NCBI RefSeq assembly: GCF_963576675.1 | Contig: NC_088916.1 | Span: 85,515,501 to 85,579,500 of the forward strand | From: Euphorbia lathyris | Lineage: Eukaryota > Streptophyta > Magnoliopsida > Malpighiales > Euphorbiaceae | Direction of reading: 5' to 3' | DNA: 64,000 nucleotides | Shown: piece after piece, positions 11,721 to 23,392 of the stretch | Layout: each line of letters opens with the position of its first letter | Numbering within the stretch: the stretch's first letter is position 1 | Notes under the pieces: model-generated | Databases searched by the model: none | What the model was told of the DNA's origin: nothing | Seen by the model: only the letters and a program-made list of their open reading frames with translations | Made by a program: the position numbers and the translations under genes

Positions 11721-12364
11721 AATGTAATCAAGGACTTCAGTACTCTTTTTCCTTTAGTAGGCTTTTTTCCCATGAGGTTTTTCTTATTAAAGGTTTTAAT
11801 GAGGCTCACATATAAGACCCGCTTGCTGTAATAAAGCGTATCGCCATTCAATAAAAGGCAATTGTTCTCTTGTCAATATTCTTTTTTAAGTATTTTCTTG
11901 TAGCAATATAAATATTCCAGCCTAAAAAAGAAAGGGGGGCACCCAACGCTTCCCCACACAAGAAAGTAATGCTATCACGACATAGCTACTTTTTCTCCTC
12001 GAAGATAGGAGAACAATCTCATGGGCGGATCAACCCTTAAATGATCACCATTAGAGATAGAGTTAAAACATTTCTCAAACGCGAGATCTTTACACTCTCT
12101 TACATCCTTCCCAAAGAAGGGTTCATAAGTCCTAAGGGCGGATCGATTCACCTCAAAGATAGGAAGCAAATCGATCCCCTAAGGCAGCTTAACTTCCTCT
12201 AAAGGAATAAACAGCTTCAAACCTTCACAAAGGTTCACACCATGGGGTATGGCTGGCCACCTACTTCAAATCAATCCTAAAGCCTATAAATTTACTTGCA
12301 CAAAGCATAAAGTAAACATAAATAGTTATAGCAAGGATTAAAAATTGTACTTAGTTTTACAAAA

Positions 12365-14334
12365 CTAAACATTTACAGGAGCATCCTCCTTAGCATCTTT
12401 TACATTAGATGCGCCCTCCAATAGGGCTTCCTTCTCTACAGAAATAATTTCTCCTTGAGGAATAGTACCATCGGTTATCAGCTCCGCATTCTGGTCACCC
12501 GCCTTCGGAGGCACTTTATCGAGGTCCTCTGGCTCAAGATCGGCAAGGGGTTTGCTTTCTTCGGCGGATCCATTCATCACCTTGCGAATGTGATCACGGA
12601 TGTAGTCCTTGACTTCCGGGATTTTGCGATACTTAAGGACCACATCCACGTCAGGAACCACGAACTCCGGATCTGTAAAATCAATCTCGGGATGCGCCAG
12701 TTGAACATACACCATGATCCATTCGCCGTAGTAGTAAGCTCGCTCCCCTGCCAAGATCTCTGTGTCCTCTAAAGCAGCTTCATGTTCTTTAGCGTCCGCA
12801 TCCATTTGTTTCTTCAATTTAAGGATCTCAGCATCCTTTAGGGCAATAGCGGACGCAGCGTTCGCATTAGCAACGGCGATCTCCTTCTCCATTCTTTCTA
12901 TGGTTGCCTTATCCGCCACCCCTTGAAGGAGATCCTCTTCTATGGCACGCATACGGGTGTATACCATTAAGGGCAAAGGCCGATTCAAGCGAAAGAACAA
13001 CAACAAAACTCTCCCCAAAGGAGATCACTCTTTCATCCAAAAATGCAAAAGGATAGAAGGAACTTACCGTGAGAAGCTCTGTTTTTCCCATCTGAACATG
13101 GGCTGATCCCGGGATCTGGTTTTGACTCTTCCGCACCTCACCTAATTGACCAAGAACTTCGTCCAGGTCATTGATGAAGGATTCATTCCTCAAAGATCCC
13201 TCGTCACCATATTTGGCGGACCAGTAACCGCCTAGATCAGGCTTCACCATCTGCACAAGGATTGGAAGGTCAAAACTTAGATTCACAATATAGAGAAAAG
13301 AAACATTAAAGCAGCTTACCTGTTCTTTCTCCACAGTGGGCATCGCGGCTCTCATGGCATCCACCATAAACTTTCGTCCGCCGGAAGTTGTAGGCTTCTT
13401 CTTCTTCTACAGAGGAAGATCAGCCATTGTATCAGCGGGACGCTTTTCTGCACCCTTCTGGGGATCCGCTGCCTGTCCCTTTTTTCGAGCCTCATCCTCC
13501 TTCAGTTTATTGCGTATCTCTATAAGAGCATGACTGGCCTTAGACAAACCCCTGGCAAAAGAACCATAAAATAATCAAGGTTCAAGGAAAAACAAAGTTA
13601 CCTTCATCGAGTTCTGTAAACTTCACATAAGTGATTTGGTCCCCTTCCTGGCGGATCAAGGGAATATCATTCGTCATGAAGTCCAAGGCATCGGCGTATG
13701 TCCAAGCCTCCGCCTTGACACTTTTCATGATATTCGCCACTTCCTCATCACTGTCTGTCAATATACGCATGTCTCCAGCCATATGCAAGGGTCTAGCACT
13801 CCAAACCGACGGAAAGCCTAGAGACTCGTCCTCCCTTATCTTTACATAGAAGAATTTTTCATCCCAAAGATGGACATTGGACATCTTGCCGCTAAACGGC
13901 GAATAGGTTCCAAACTTAGCAAAGGTGTAAAAGGACTCAGCTTTTCGTTTCGTCGGTTTGTGAAGAGTTCGAAAGACTCGGGGGTTACAAACTACCCTTA
14001 AATTTGAAGCTAAATAACAATCCAGAGCTACATCTAACCAGCCATTTGGATGCAGCTGGCTGACAGTGATGTCAAAGTAAGCTAAGATGTTCGCCATCAT
14101 CTTAGGAAGAGGAAGCCGAAACCCTCTTTCTACGTGACAACTGTATACAGATAAATACCCCGTTGGCAGACAGGCGGGTCTCTGATGAGCTTCCGCCAAT
14201 TTAGTCTCGTAATCTTTTATCCAAGGAAAGCGATCCGCCAGATTTGCTAGATCCGCGGTGCTCATACGGGAGGAAGTGGATTCCGCACGAGGCGCCTTTT
14301 TCCTAGATGGGGCTGAAGAAGAAGATGCGCTCAT
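12365..14334 (-). pseudogene. Antisense, intron-bearing ORF of the Tat element
   Basis: It reads opposite to gag-pol. The first exon (14334-13602, 244 codons) has a low-complexity Ser-rich start and then a globular domain with LPTGYLSVYS and QLHPNGWLDVAL. This resembles the 'putative gypsy-type transposon' domain (Transposase_28 family). Next come a Lys-rich part (about 13550-13380), a segment at 13250-13068 and a heptad-rich coiled coil with an acidic tail to the stop at 12365. Splice signals are visible: GTAAGC...TTGTGCAG at 13319-13251 (69 bp, frame kept), a GTAAG donor at 13067 and a GTAAC...GCCAG pair at 13601-13552. A stop codon near 13408 and an imperfect splice phase at 13552 suggest decay. 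Role unknown; Retand-type elements carry similar antisense genes. Confidence 0.75.
13251..13319 (-). other. Spliceosomal intron in antisense ORF
   Basis: On the minus strand a CAG|GTAAGC donor and a pyrimidine-rich CTTGTGCAG acceptor bracket 69 AT-rich bases. Removing them joins the flanking codons in frame. It is the clearest splice unit of the antisense gene. Confidence 0.7.
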
Positions 14335-14594
14335 ACGGGAAAAAGTCGCCTAGAATCTACTGCCGGAGAAAAACAAGTAACGGCGACGGGAAAGTTCTCA
14401 ATCCTATCTGAACGAGTTCGATTGCTATTACGCGCCGAGTTACGCAACTCAGCTAAGTCGCAACTGACAGTACCTTCGGAAGAATCAAAATTTTCCGAAG
14501 AAGAAGAAGTCCAGCTAACTACGGTTTCGGAAGAAGTGGTCAAATTAAAAAGTTCAAATGTAGACTCGGAGGATGAAGAAGAACTCCTAAACAT
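14331..14594 (-). CDS. Ser-rich upstream ORF in antisense leader
   Basis: An 87-codon frame, very rich in Ser/Thr/Glu, ends by overlapping the ATG of the main antisense ORF (stop and start share ATGA at 14334-14331). It could be a leader uORF or part of the same transcript, or simply chance. No domain is recognised. Confidence 0.3.
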   Translation of the reverse strand: MFRSSSSSSESTFELFNLTTSSETVVSWTSSSSENFDSSEGTVSCDLAELRNSARNSNRTRSDRIENFPVAVTCFSPAVDSRRLFPV

Positions 14595-14891
14595 TCAGAA
14601 AAATAGAATGAAAAGCTTCACTTACATGGGAGTTAAGGCTTTGAGGATTCTGAGCTCCGAGAGACTGTGGGCAAAAAACTCGAAGGAAAATGGAAGAGGA
14701 ATGCAAGTGGAGTGCAAAGAGAAAGAGAGGAAGGAAGAAGACGTTTTCTCTTTCCTCGAGCGGCGCGCCTACGACACGTGTCACCCATCGATTGGCATCG
14801 AACAGAGTGACCATCAATGAAAGTCATCATGACGGCGCGCGAAGAAGCTCAAAAGCCCTAAAGGACTTTAAAGGAACTTTAGGGGGGCTTC

Positions 14892-15426
14892 TGATAACAT
14901 TGGGATATTATCCAAAGGATCAAAGGAAATATTCGCCTAGGACGGCCACGTATTGATCACCTGATACCGGAATGTTATGGCGTATCAAGCAAAGGAGATC
15001 CGACAGGCGGATCACCAAGACTTCGCCACAAGAGATCCGTAGTCAAACTTATGTGGCGAACCGCTATAACCTCTCAATCCGCCAGCGGAACAGCTGAGCC
15101 GATCCCGCAATAAAGGCCATTAATGAGCTATTAATAAGCTAACGGGCATACTTAAAGGAAACCAGTAACCGCCATTAATGAAGCATTAATGGAGACTTTC
15201 TAGTTACTAAAGGTTACAACTTCATTACTATATATAGCTTGCATCTCAAGCTATCAAGGTACACGTTCACACAATCCTAGAAACCCTACTTTGTCAATTC
15301 AGTTTGCTCTTTCATACTTTATACTAACTTTGGCATCGGAGCTTCCCCCCGTCGAACCCAACAACGCCCCCACAGCGATGCCCCCACAGGGACGGAAGCT
15401 AATCGGAAATTCTCCACAAGTCATCA
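14892..15426 (+). repeat. 3' LTR of Tat element
   Basis: 535 bp, the same length as the 5' copy, with about a dozen single-base differences by eye. It is followed at once by target duplication aaagg (15427-15431). The TATA-like ctatatatagc is conserved. Confidence 0.9.
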
Positions 15427-15470
15427 AAAGGCAAGTGTGATCCTATTTCTTTTTTTTAAGAAAGAGAGTA

Positions 15471-16797
15471 TGATGCGGACATCTTTTCAACAAATTTCAA
15501 GTCTAGGTTAGGGAAGTAGCAAGGTAACAAATTTCTTCAGGTATGTGGGGAAAGTGATTCAGAAGAGGAGGAAGACACACTTAAAGTTCCAGTATATCTT
15601 TTTCTTTTAAGTGTATCTACCTGGGCGGATCTCCTTTGAAGGATCTCTTCGATGGATGTCTTCGATGGATCTCTTCGGCGGATCTCCTTTGAAGGATCTC
15701 TTCGATGGATCTCTTCGACGGATCTCCTTTGAAGGATCTCTTCGATGGATCTCTTCGACGGATCTCCTTTGATGGATCTCTCCGACGGATCTCCTTTGAC
15801 GGATCTCTTTTGATGGATCTCTTCGGCGGATCTCCTTTGATGGATCTCTTCGGCGGATCTCCTTTGAAGGATCTCTTCGACGGATCTCCTTTGATGGATC
15901 TCTTCGGTGGATCTCCTTTGAAGGATCTCTTCGACGAATCTCTACGATGGATCTCTTCGACGGATCTCTTTTGATGGATCTCTCCGATGGATCTCCTTTG
16001 ATGGATCTCTTCGGCGGATCTTCTTTAAAGGATCTCTTCGATGGATCTCTTCGACGGATCTCTTCGATGTGTCTCCTCGACGGATCTCCTTTGAAGGATC
16101 TCTTCGATGGATCTCTCCGATGGATCTCTTCGATGGATCTCCTTTGATGGATCTCTCCGATGGATCTCCTTCGACGGATCTCCTTGACGAATCTATTCGA
16201 TGGACCTACTTCGATGGATCTACTTCGAGGTATCTCCTTCACGTATCTACTTGGATGGATCTACTTCTGAGTATCTATCCGATGTATCTCCTCATGTGTA
16301 TCCTTTGGGGTTACTTGCTCACCAAGGAGACTTGGGATTACTTACCCGTTAAGGAGAATTGGAGATTACTTGCTCACCAAGGGGGGACAAGTCTGACACC
16401 AGCATGTCCACTATATTTACTGTTTTGCCATTAATAATTGTTGTTTGTCATTAGCTCTTATTTACTAGTTTGCCACTTGTTTTCCATTATCCCACCTTAC
16501 CCCTTTAAGGTTTATCTATTTAGTTATAAGTGACCACCCTTTATTGTAATTTCATCTTTAGGTCTTGGATGATATAAATTCATCCTTTCCATTGTAAGAA
16601 GGACAACTTTTATCAATCAAATTATATCTTCTCTTTGAGAGTGTTTTTAGGGTTCATCCCTCTTAACAATGGGGATTTCTAATTCCTTCATGTTTAGCTT
16701 GTAAATCTGGGGGTTTCACGGCTCCTTCAAGTTCAGCTTGAGAATATCTTTGGTAGTTTACGATTGAAAACTATCGCCCGTTACCCGATCTGCATCA
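15471..16797 (+). repeat. 3' LTR of outer element
   Basis: 1327 bp, the same ends as the 5' copy. The GGATCTC array (about 15620-16250) has a different number of units. It is followed by attca (16798-16802). Confidence 0.88.
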
Positions 16798-16802
16798 ATT
16801 CA

Positions 16803-17126
16803 ACTATCAACCTTACACATTTCAGCCCACATTTAGTTTATGCTCACAAGTTTTCACACAAGTCCTCGATTCACATCAATTAATTGAAGATAATGTTTCA
16901 CGATAACTTGTGATATTTATTTGTAGTCTTTTACTTCATTAGTTTTTGTCTTTATTTGTTAGTTGCATAGATACCAATGCAACTAACAATGTATTTATTT
17001 TGTTTTTTTATTATTATTTCACTTGCAGGATGGCATACGGGTTATTATGCTTTATTTACTTATTTTCTTTTTTTTCATAATTAATTTATATGAATATAGA
17101 CTTACACAATAATTTGATCACTCCTC
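16803..17126. other. Intergenic, no gene seen
   Basis: AT-rich with poly-T stretches near 17050-17080. No coding or structural signal supported. Confidence 0.5.
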
Positions 17127-17345
17127 CTTGATGTGTTGTTTATAAACACCAAGTTTGGTTCGTAGAAACTCAAACTTATTTTTCAGTAGTGCTTTCGTGA
17201 AAATATCTGCGATTTGATTTTCACTACTACAATGAATGAGATTAATTTCACCTTCGATTTTAGCTTCACAAACAAAATGAAACTTGATTAACATACAGTA
17301 CTCATCATTTATAATGTGATATTTTTCTTTATGAACATACTAAAG
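17127..17345 (-). pseudogene. Ty1/copia RNase H C-terminal remnant
   Basis: Minus-strand translation shows the end of a copia RNase H domain: the conserved HCSSENQIADIFTKAL motif, then KFEFLRTKLGVY. Upstream residues match the KHI...YHF segment only weakly. No LTR of this copy is seen nearby, so it is an orphan scrap, unrelated to elements A and B in sequence detail. Confidence 0.75.
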
Positions 17346-17829
17346 GACAAGATTAGTCCATTGATGTGAAAAGTTCAACTTAAACATTATTTTCTCTAAA
17401 AAAAAACTCATTCCACTCTGCTTTTGACATGTCCATCTTTAAACAAGCAATACCAATTTTTCCATTAGTTTTTAACTGCATGTTCATTTTTAAAGAAGCA
17501 ATGAAAGATAAAATCACCACAACATTATCAAATATTTAAAAAATAAATGGTAGAACCACTTTTAACATGCATTCTCTATGGTTTAGTAAAATACAAAAAA
17601 AAAAACAAAAACAAAAAAAACAAAAAAATCAGTTTTGCAATTTGTTTGATTCTGTGTTCATAAGAGCATTTCCACCCCACAACTTGTAACTCCTAAGCGT
17701 AACCAAAATGTCTAGTAGTAACTTTGAAAGTTGAAATTTAATTTCAGAGGATGACAATTGAAAAAAGAAACAGATTATATGATATAACAAAAACAATAAA
17801 GATGATACTGGTTCTAAATAGAATTAAAA
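17346..17829. other. Intergenic, 3' flank of the UGT gene
   Basis: AT-rich with an A-rich run at 17596-17630 and nothing coding. It lies downstream of the UGT stop on the minus strand. Confidence 0.5.
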
Positions 17830-19999
17830 TTAGCAAATAAACTTCACCAAATCATTCAAGGCATTATAAGAAGAACCACCATCTCTTATCTCCAATTCTG
17901 CTTTGAGTTTGAACTCCATAGCCCTCTGCCTCATTTCCTTCCCTTGTTCATCCACCATCAACCTCTTCACAGCATTCTCTATCTCTCCTCTCTCCATTTC
18001 AGTTTCTAATTGCAAACCAACTCTCCAAACTTCACTTACAAATCTTGCAGTCACCTTCTGATCACCAAACCCAGGTCTACACAACAATGGAACCCCTTCA
18101 CATATACTCTCCAATATAGAATTCCATCCACAATGGCTCCAAAACCCTCCTACTGCTTCATGTCCCAAAACTTCCCTTTGAGGCACCCATTTCACAATAC
18201 AACCTCTCTCTCCAACACTTTCAACAAACCCTTCAGGCAATGCTTCTATCCATTCTGAACCATGGACGGAACCCGGCCGAATCACCCACAAGAATGGTTG
18301 CCTGCTGTTCGCTAAACCCCAAGCCATTTCAGCTATATCCTTCTCTGAATTTGTTACAATGCTTCCTGTGCTTATATAGATTACAGAATTGATGGTTTAC
18401 TTGTCCAACCATGTTATGCAGCTTTTATCTTCTTCTAGAAAGCAACATGGTGTTGATAGAGAGATAGGGACACGTTTATGGAGAGGGACTATTGCAAAGA
18501 TCGGAACTTGGCTTTGTTGTTGGAATTGTGTCAATGATGAGTCTTCTAGGCATGTCATTGTGTTGCAGATTATAGCCTTGGAACTTCCTATATTCATTGC
18601 AATAGATAATAGCTTGAACAAACTTTGTATGGACCCAAAATTTGAAATTGGAAGATCCTTTAATCTGAGTATAGGATGCTCTGGTGCTGGTTCATGTGAC
18701 ACTGGATCTGTGATATGCAAGTAAATATTAATTGTGTATAACTGGGGATTCTCTAGTTTCTAGCTTCATTAAACTGACTCCACTTAATGCAGCATTAGGG
18801 AAAAACTGTAAGAAAATTTGAACAACCATTCTTAGAAAGCATACCTATATATTTATTGGATCTACAATTGCCTCTTCAAATAACAAGTATAGATATAGAA
18901 GCTAATTTCATTTAACAAGACAAATTTTGTCCAAAAGTTAGTATGACACCACACCCAAATTTAGATGCCATTTATCAAATTTAGGTGTCACTTATTAGGA
19001 GATTTTATAGAGGGGACCTGGTCACGAGGATCCTTAGTTGGCCGACTTATCTTATTATGAGACCTATAAATGATATATTCTCGTTAGTTGTTAATTCTAA
19101 GTAAAATGTTATTTGAAACTGTAGTACATAACTTATATAGTATAATTTATCGGTTGGATGACCTGACCAAATCTCGGTTACAAAATCCGCTCAGTATAAG
19201 GTTGATGTTTCTTATCACTTAGAATTAAACTCTATCAAACATTATCAGGTCTATTAAATTAAACTCAACTACTTATAAGTTACACCTATAGATCTTTTAT
19301 TCATCAAATTAACATCTTCGATTAAGTGATAAATCTTCCTATTTCAGTGTGTTTTCTATCTGAAATGCTAATAGTCTATCCACCCATCCACATCTAAACT
19401 CCATGTGTATATGCATTTGATCAAAGTAGTGAATTTCACTAGCTTATAATTATCAAATTGTTAAAAAGTATATGTTATTTCATCTAGATTCTTCCTTTAG
19501 AGATTATTTGACAAACCTGGTAAGGGGAGACGACCTTCAACCCTGAGTCGAAAAGCAGGACTGCTGCGAACAAGGAACGTGATAGCATTAGTAGTGCCGA
19601 ATAAGATGCTTGGAATTTTTAGATTATAAGCAGCAGCTTCAGCAAAGTATGAGATTTCATTTCGTAAATTATACAAACAATTTCATCCTGTTGAATTAGC
19701 TTGCTTAAGCAATCTTGGAAAGGAGCTTCCCAATTTTCATTGAGAAGCAAAACAATTCCAGTTTTGTCTGGAGAACACATATCTTCATCTGACAACTTAT
19801 CTTCTATTGGTAGAAAATCAAATTGAGGATGGTCTGAAGAATTTGGGGAATTGAATTTGATACTTTGGGCAATAGTGATTGAAAAGCCCTTTGATTCAAG
19901 GGTTGAAGCAAGCTGAATCATTGGGTTTAAATGCCCTTGAAATGGACTGGGAACCATAACAAGGTGACCATATTTCTGTTTTTCTTTTTCATCTTTCAT
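17830..19999 (-). pseudogene. UDP-glycosyltransferase (UGT76-like), broken
   Basis: Family-1 glycosyltransferases move a sugar from UDP-sugar to small molecules in the cytosol. Exon 1 (19999-19517) starts MKDEKEK and has the GHLNPM motif with the likely catalytic His. Exon 2 (18707-17830) holds the C-terminal donor-binding PSPG box, from [15 protein letters not shown] through HCGWNS to the final GDQ. The intron at 19516-18708 (809 bp) has GT and CACAG borders that join in frame. About 450 codons matches the family. Two lesions: a 2-base insertion-type frameshift near 19660 in exon 1, and an in-frame TAA at 18399-18397 in exon 2. ATG at 19999 is the family-typical start. UGT76 assignment is by overall look; subfamily is uncertain. 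Confidence 0.88.
18708..19516 (-). other. Intron of the UGT pseudogene
   Basis: 809 bp, GTTTGT donor and CACAG acceptor. It is AT-rich and I saw no inserted gene. Its single position, between the acceptor half and the LRLKDLP segment, is usual for this family. Confidence 0.75.
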
Positions 20000-20251
20000 T
20001 TCTCCTTGTTTAGGATACCAAAGGATGGAAATTATGACCTAATGGCATCTCTTTGGGTTGGACTACATATGTATAAATTGATAAATTCTACACAACCGCC
20101 ACTTGTACATATTAGGATGACACGTAAAGAAATAGTTTATTAATTAAGTTTATTAAAAAAAGGTTAATTACATATAGATGCCATGTGATTTCACTAATTT
20201 ACAGACAGGTACCTCTGATATTCAGAATCCCACCTGAGGCATCTGACGAAG
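20000..20251. other. Intergenic, 5' flank of UGT
   Basis: Contains repeat-like sequence (ttaattacatatagatgcc and so on) just before the truncated LTR of element A. No gene seen. Confidence 0.45.
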
Positions 20252-21045
20252 GCACAGGAAGCCGTTTGACTCCAACGGTTATTTCGAAATTCGAAATCAC
20301 CGATGCCTCAAGTGTCACTATAAATAGGCCTCTCAATTGCTTCATTCGATGCAGATCTTCAATCAAGTCGAAACGCTGACCAAATTCATACTTGAAATTC
20401 TGTGAGAAAAGCAAAGCAAACCTTACACCAATTCTAATCTTTGTGTAAAAGTCTAGAGTGATTTCATTCATCTAAAGTGTCTTAGCAATTGTTGTTTAGG
20501 ACAAACACTTATCATTTCTAGAAGAATAGAAAGGAGAAGCTGAGCACTCGGTTATAGTACTCAGCGGTAGTTATAGGAGTGAGTAAAGGAATAGAGGAAG
20601 GTACTCTTGTATACTCAGCTTCTGTTGTGAAGGGTTTCGTGCTCTACCTTTAAATAGCTCAGTAGAGGATTCAAAAATCTCGGAACGAGTTCCGGGGACT
20701 GGACGTACGCGGAGAGGCCGAACCAGGATATGTCTGCTGAGTAACATATTTCTAACCTTTAAACTCCTTTATATATTGCTTGCTATAAAACTTACTAAGT
20801 AACGAATAGACACTGAGTTGATTGCACTAAGAAGCTGAGTTCAGGAATAGACTTAAGTGCTATCTCCTGACTCAAGGAAAGAAGCAGACTTAGTCACCAG
20901 TTGACTAAGCTTGTGTCTTAAATCTACTTAGCGCCGCTGTGTAAACCTTTTCTAAAAGAAAAGAAGTCAGCCTTAACGGACAAAATTTTAAATAGTTCCT
21001 ATCCCCCCCTTGGAACTAACCTTGTCACGTTATACGGGACCAACA
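20252..21045 (+). repeat. Truncated 5' LTR of Sirevirus-like element A
   Basis: Homologous throughout to the reverse complement of the LTRs of element B, but its 5' part is missing or diverged before about 20252. It keeps the palindromic atttcgaaattcgaaat at 20280-20296 and a ctataaatag TATA box at 20318-20327, and ends gggaccaaca at 21045. Homology to B is clear but with many substitutions and small gaps, so this copy is older. Confidence 0.82.
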
Positions 21046-21047
21046 CG

Positions 21048-21059
21048 TGGTATTAGAGC
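21048..21059 (+). other. Primer binding site of element A
   Basis: tggtattagagc, two bases after the LTR, is one mismatch from the initiator-Met primer site tggtatcagagc used by element B. Confidence 0.75.
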
Positions 21060-21107
21060 CTAAAAGCTCACTGAGCAAGATATAACTATCTTGAGCTGAT
21101 CCCCACA

Positions 21108-21537
21108 ATGGCTGAGAACAACACTCGTTTCCTCCCAGGAAATCAGACAACTCAGATTCTTCTTGAGGGACTGTCCATTACTCGGCCTCCTCTGTTCTTC
21201 GGGTCTAACTACACCTTTTGGAAGAACAGAATGAAAAATTTCATTCAGGCAACAAATATGAGTGCATGGCTTTCTATAGTCCAAGGCCCATTTGTTCCTG
21301 TTGAAACTATTGACGGCCAAACGGTTGTTAAAGCTGAGACTAAGTGGACAGAGGATGACCTCAAGAAGCTACAAAATCATGCTTCAGCTATAAACATGCT
21401 TCACTGTGCGTTAGGTGCTACAAAGTACAACAAGATTTCAGGTTGTGAGTCAGCACAGGAGATCTGGAAGAAACTAGAGGTCACCTACGAAGGAACCAAC
21501 AAAGTTAAGGAGTCCAAGGTGAACCAGCACATGAGGT
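21108..21537 (+). pseudogene. Element A gag, 5' part
   Basis: ATG 21108 opens a frame nearly identical to the Gag start of element B (NNTRFLPGNQTTQIL, then RPPLFFGSNYTFWKNRM). It runs into the insertion point of element B after about 143 codons. The frame then reads by chance into the LTR of B up to 21596. The rest of this gag lies at 32992-34310. Confidence 0.85.
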
Positions 21538-22874
21538 TGTTGGTCCCTTGTTTAGTTGCAAGTATAGTTCCAAGGGGGGGGTTAGGAACTATTTAAACTT
21601 TTTTGCAATTTAGGCAGACTTCTTTTTCTAAAAAAAAAGGTTTGAACAGCGGCGCTGAGTAAACAGTAAGGTACTGGCTTAGTCAACAGGTGACTAGGTC
21701 AGTTTCTTAGCTTGAGTCAGGAGATAGCACTTAGAGTCTATTCCTGAGCTCAGACGTTCAACGCGCACAACTCAACTTGACCTCTTTACTTGGTCAGTTT
21801 TGATTATTTAAAGCAAGCAATATAAATAAGGAGTTAAGGTAAGAAATACTTCACTCAGCAGATTTATCCAGGTTCGGCTTCTTCTAAGCCTACGTCCTGT
21901 CCCCGGAACACGTTCCGAGATTTCAAATACTCTACTGAGCTCTTTAAAGGTAGAGCCTCAAACCTTTTACAATATCAGCAATTGAGTATGACAAGAGTAC
22001 CTTCCTCTATACTTCTACTCAATCCTAATCTCTCCGCTGAGTACTTAAAACCGAGTACTCAGCCTCTCCTTTCTATCTCTAGAAATGATAAGTGTTTTGT
22101 CTTAATACAAAGATGTGCTAAGACACTTTAGACGATTTACAATCACTCTAGACTTTTACACAGATATGAGAAATGTAGTGTAAGAATTTTTGCTTTGCTT
22201 CTTGCTTGCAGAACTTGTAGAGATTTGGTCAGCGTAATGGCTTGATCAAGTTCTGTGTGTTGTGAAGCTTGTGATGGCACTATTTATAGAGATGTCTGGG
22301 CGTCGGTCATTTCGAATTTCGAAATAACCGTTGGAGGGAAACGGCTATGTGTCGTTGTCATCCTGACTTGCTCAGAGCTATCGGCCAATCACAATCGTGT
22401 ATCTTCTATCCTCGGTCAGCTCAGCAGATGGTCTCTCCTTTTATGGTAAAGTCAACTGGACAGTATACTGTGTCGTCTGAACTTTGCCAAAAGAGGAAAC
22501 ACTTTGTCTGGAAGTTTTCCTTTGCCAGCTGCTGTCTTGTACACTTTGTCGAGACGACTCAGCAGCTTCATTGTGAAGTTGTTCCCGAAGGTCTTCTAGA
22601 TCCTTCCGTTTGCTGAGTTGCGTTTTTGTTCAAAAACGGCAACATCTTGACATACGCGGGCCGAGTGTACTGAGTTGTTTGACTTGGGCTTTGGCTTCCG
22701 TATTGGGCTTGGGCCTTTCGATTCTTATGTCTTATAGTATTTTAACTCAACATTGAACAAACACATTAGTAGAATTAAATCAAAGCATTTAAACTTAGTG
22801 TGTTTAGAATATGTATATATATTATACTTAACCAATTTTGTCAAATCAAAATTATGTGGAAAGGTGTTTCAACA
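21538..22874 (-). repeat. 3' LTR of element B
   Basis: 1337 bp; the right-hand copy is 1336 bp. Both contain the palindromic ttcgaaattcgaa motif followed, on the minus strand, by a ctataaatag TATA box (22278-22287 here). Confidence 0.9.
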
Positions 22875-23392
22875 AACTCCCCCATTTTGATGTTGGCAAA
22901 ACTATTCAGCAAGGAACTCAGTATGAGCTCCCCCATGATAGTTGACCTAATATACTTTAGCAAACTCCCCCGTAAGGGTTGAGCTACTGACTTAGTTTTA
23001 CTTAAAACATTTAAGGATTTAAATGAGTAAGTCTAAGGTCAGTTTTTAGGTATAGGTCAGCTATATCACATAGTCTATTTACTCAGTGTTAAGAGGAAGT
23101 TTTAGACATATAGAGCGCGCTGAGTAATTTGTTGTTCAATGAGTTCTTATCAGAATGTTTCATAAGTATATAGGTTAATGTCAAACATGCTATCAGCATA
23201 TTATTTAGTCAATAAATATTATATAAATGAAGATACATAATAACTCAGTACTTAATAGCATATATCATAACTCAGTATTGGAATAAGAAAAATAAGTATG
23301 ATATATATTGAAAGAAGTCAGCAAGTACATAGTAAAAGAAATAAACTAGACAAATAGATTACACTGATATGGCCTAAGTTATGCTAGCCTAT

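Larger units (their letters stand above)
5360..15426 (+). mobile_element. Nested Tat-lineage Ty3/gypsy LTR retrotransposon
   Basis: The 535-bp LTRs (5360-5894, 14892-15426) start tgataacattggg and end tcatca. They are flanked by the perfect target duplication aaagg (5355-5359, 15427-15431). The order is LTR, gag, protease, RT, RNase H, a second RNase H, integrase, an antisense gene and LTR. A g-rich tract aggggggctt precedes the 3' LTR. Protease-RT-RNaseH-integrase order is Ty3/gypsy; a second, archaeal-type RNase H and an extra 3' antisense ORF are known marks of the Tat/Retand group. Roughly a dozen LTR differences by eye (about 2%) suggest a young insertion. At least five nonsense codons and a frameshift make it non-functional. 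Confidence 0.92.
2629..16797 (+). mobile_element. Non-autonomous LTR retrotransposon (host of a nested element)
   Basis: Two long terminal repeats (2629-3982 and 15471-16797) both start tgatgcggac and end tgcatca. They are flanked by the perfect 5-bp duplication attca at 2624-2628 and 16798-16802. A primer binding site matching initiator-Met tRNA follows the 5' LTR (3985-3996), and a purine tract aagaaagagag precedes the 3' LTR (15459-15469). Without the nested Tat element the length is about 4.1 kb. The internal part encodes only an acidic protein with no protease, RT or integrase, so this element must borrow enzymes. The class (LARD/TR-GAG-like) is inferred. Confidence 0.9.

Noticed and set aside
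15607..16242. 211-codon minus-strand ORF rich in Arg-Arg-Asp-Pro-Ser-Lys
   Set aside because: It is the translation of the LTR GGATCTC minisatellite. The same holds for plus-strand frames at 3160-3537, 15705-15974 and 16069-16434.
18010..18720. Plus-strand ORFs over the UGT exons
   Set aside because: Shadows; the minus strand has the PSPG box and splice sites.
20280..20296. Heat-shock element
   Set aside because: TTC and GAA blocks do not have the two-base spacing of a canonical HSE.
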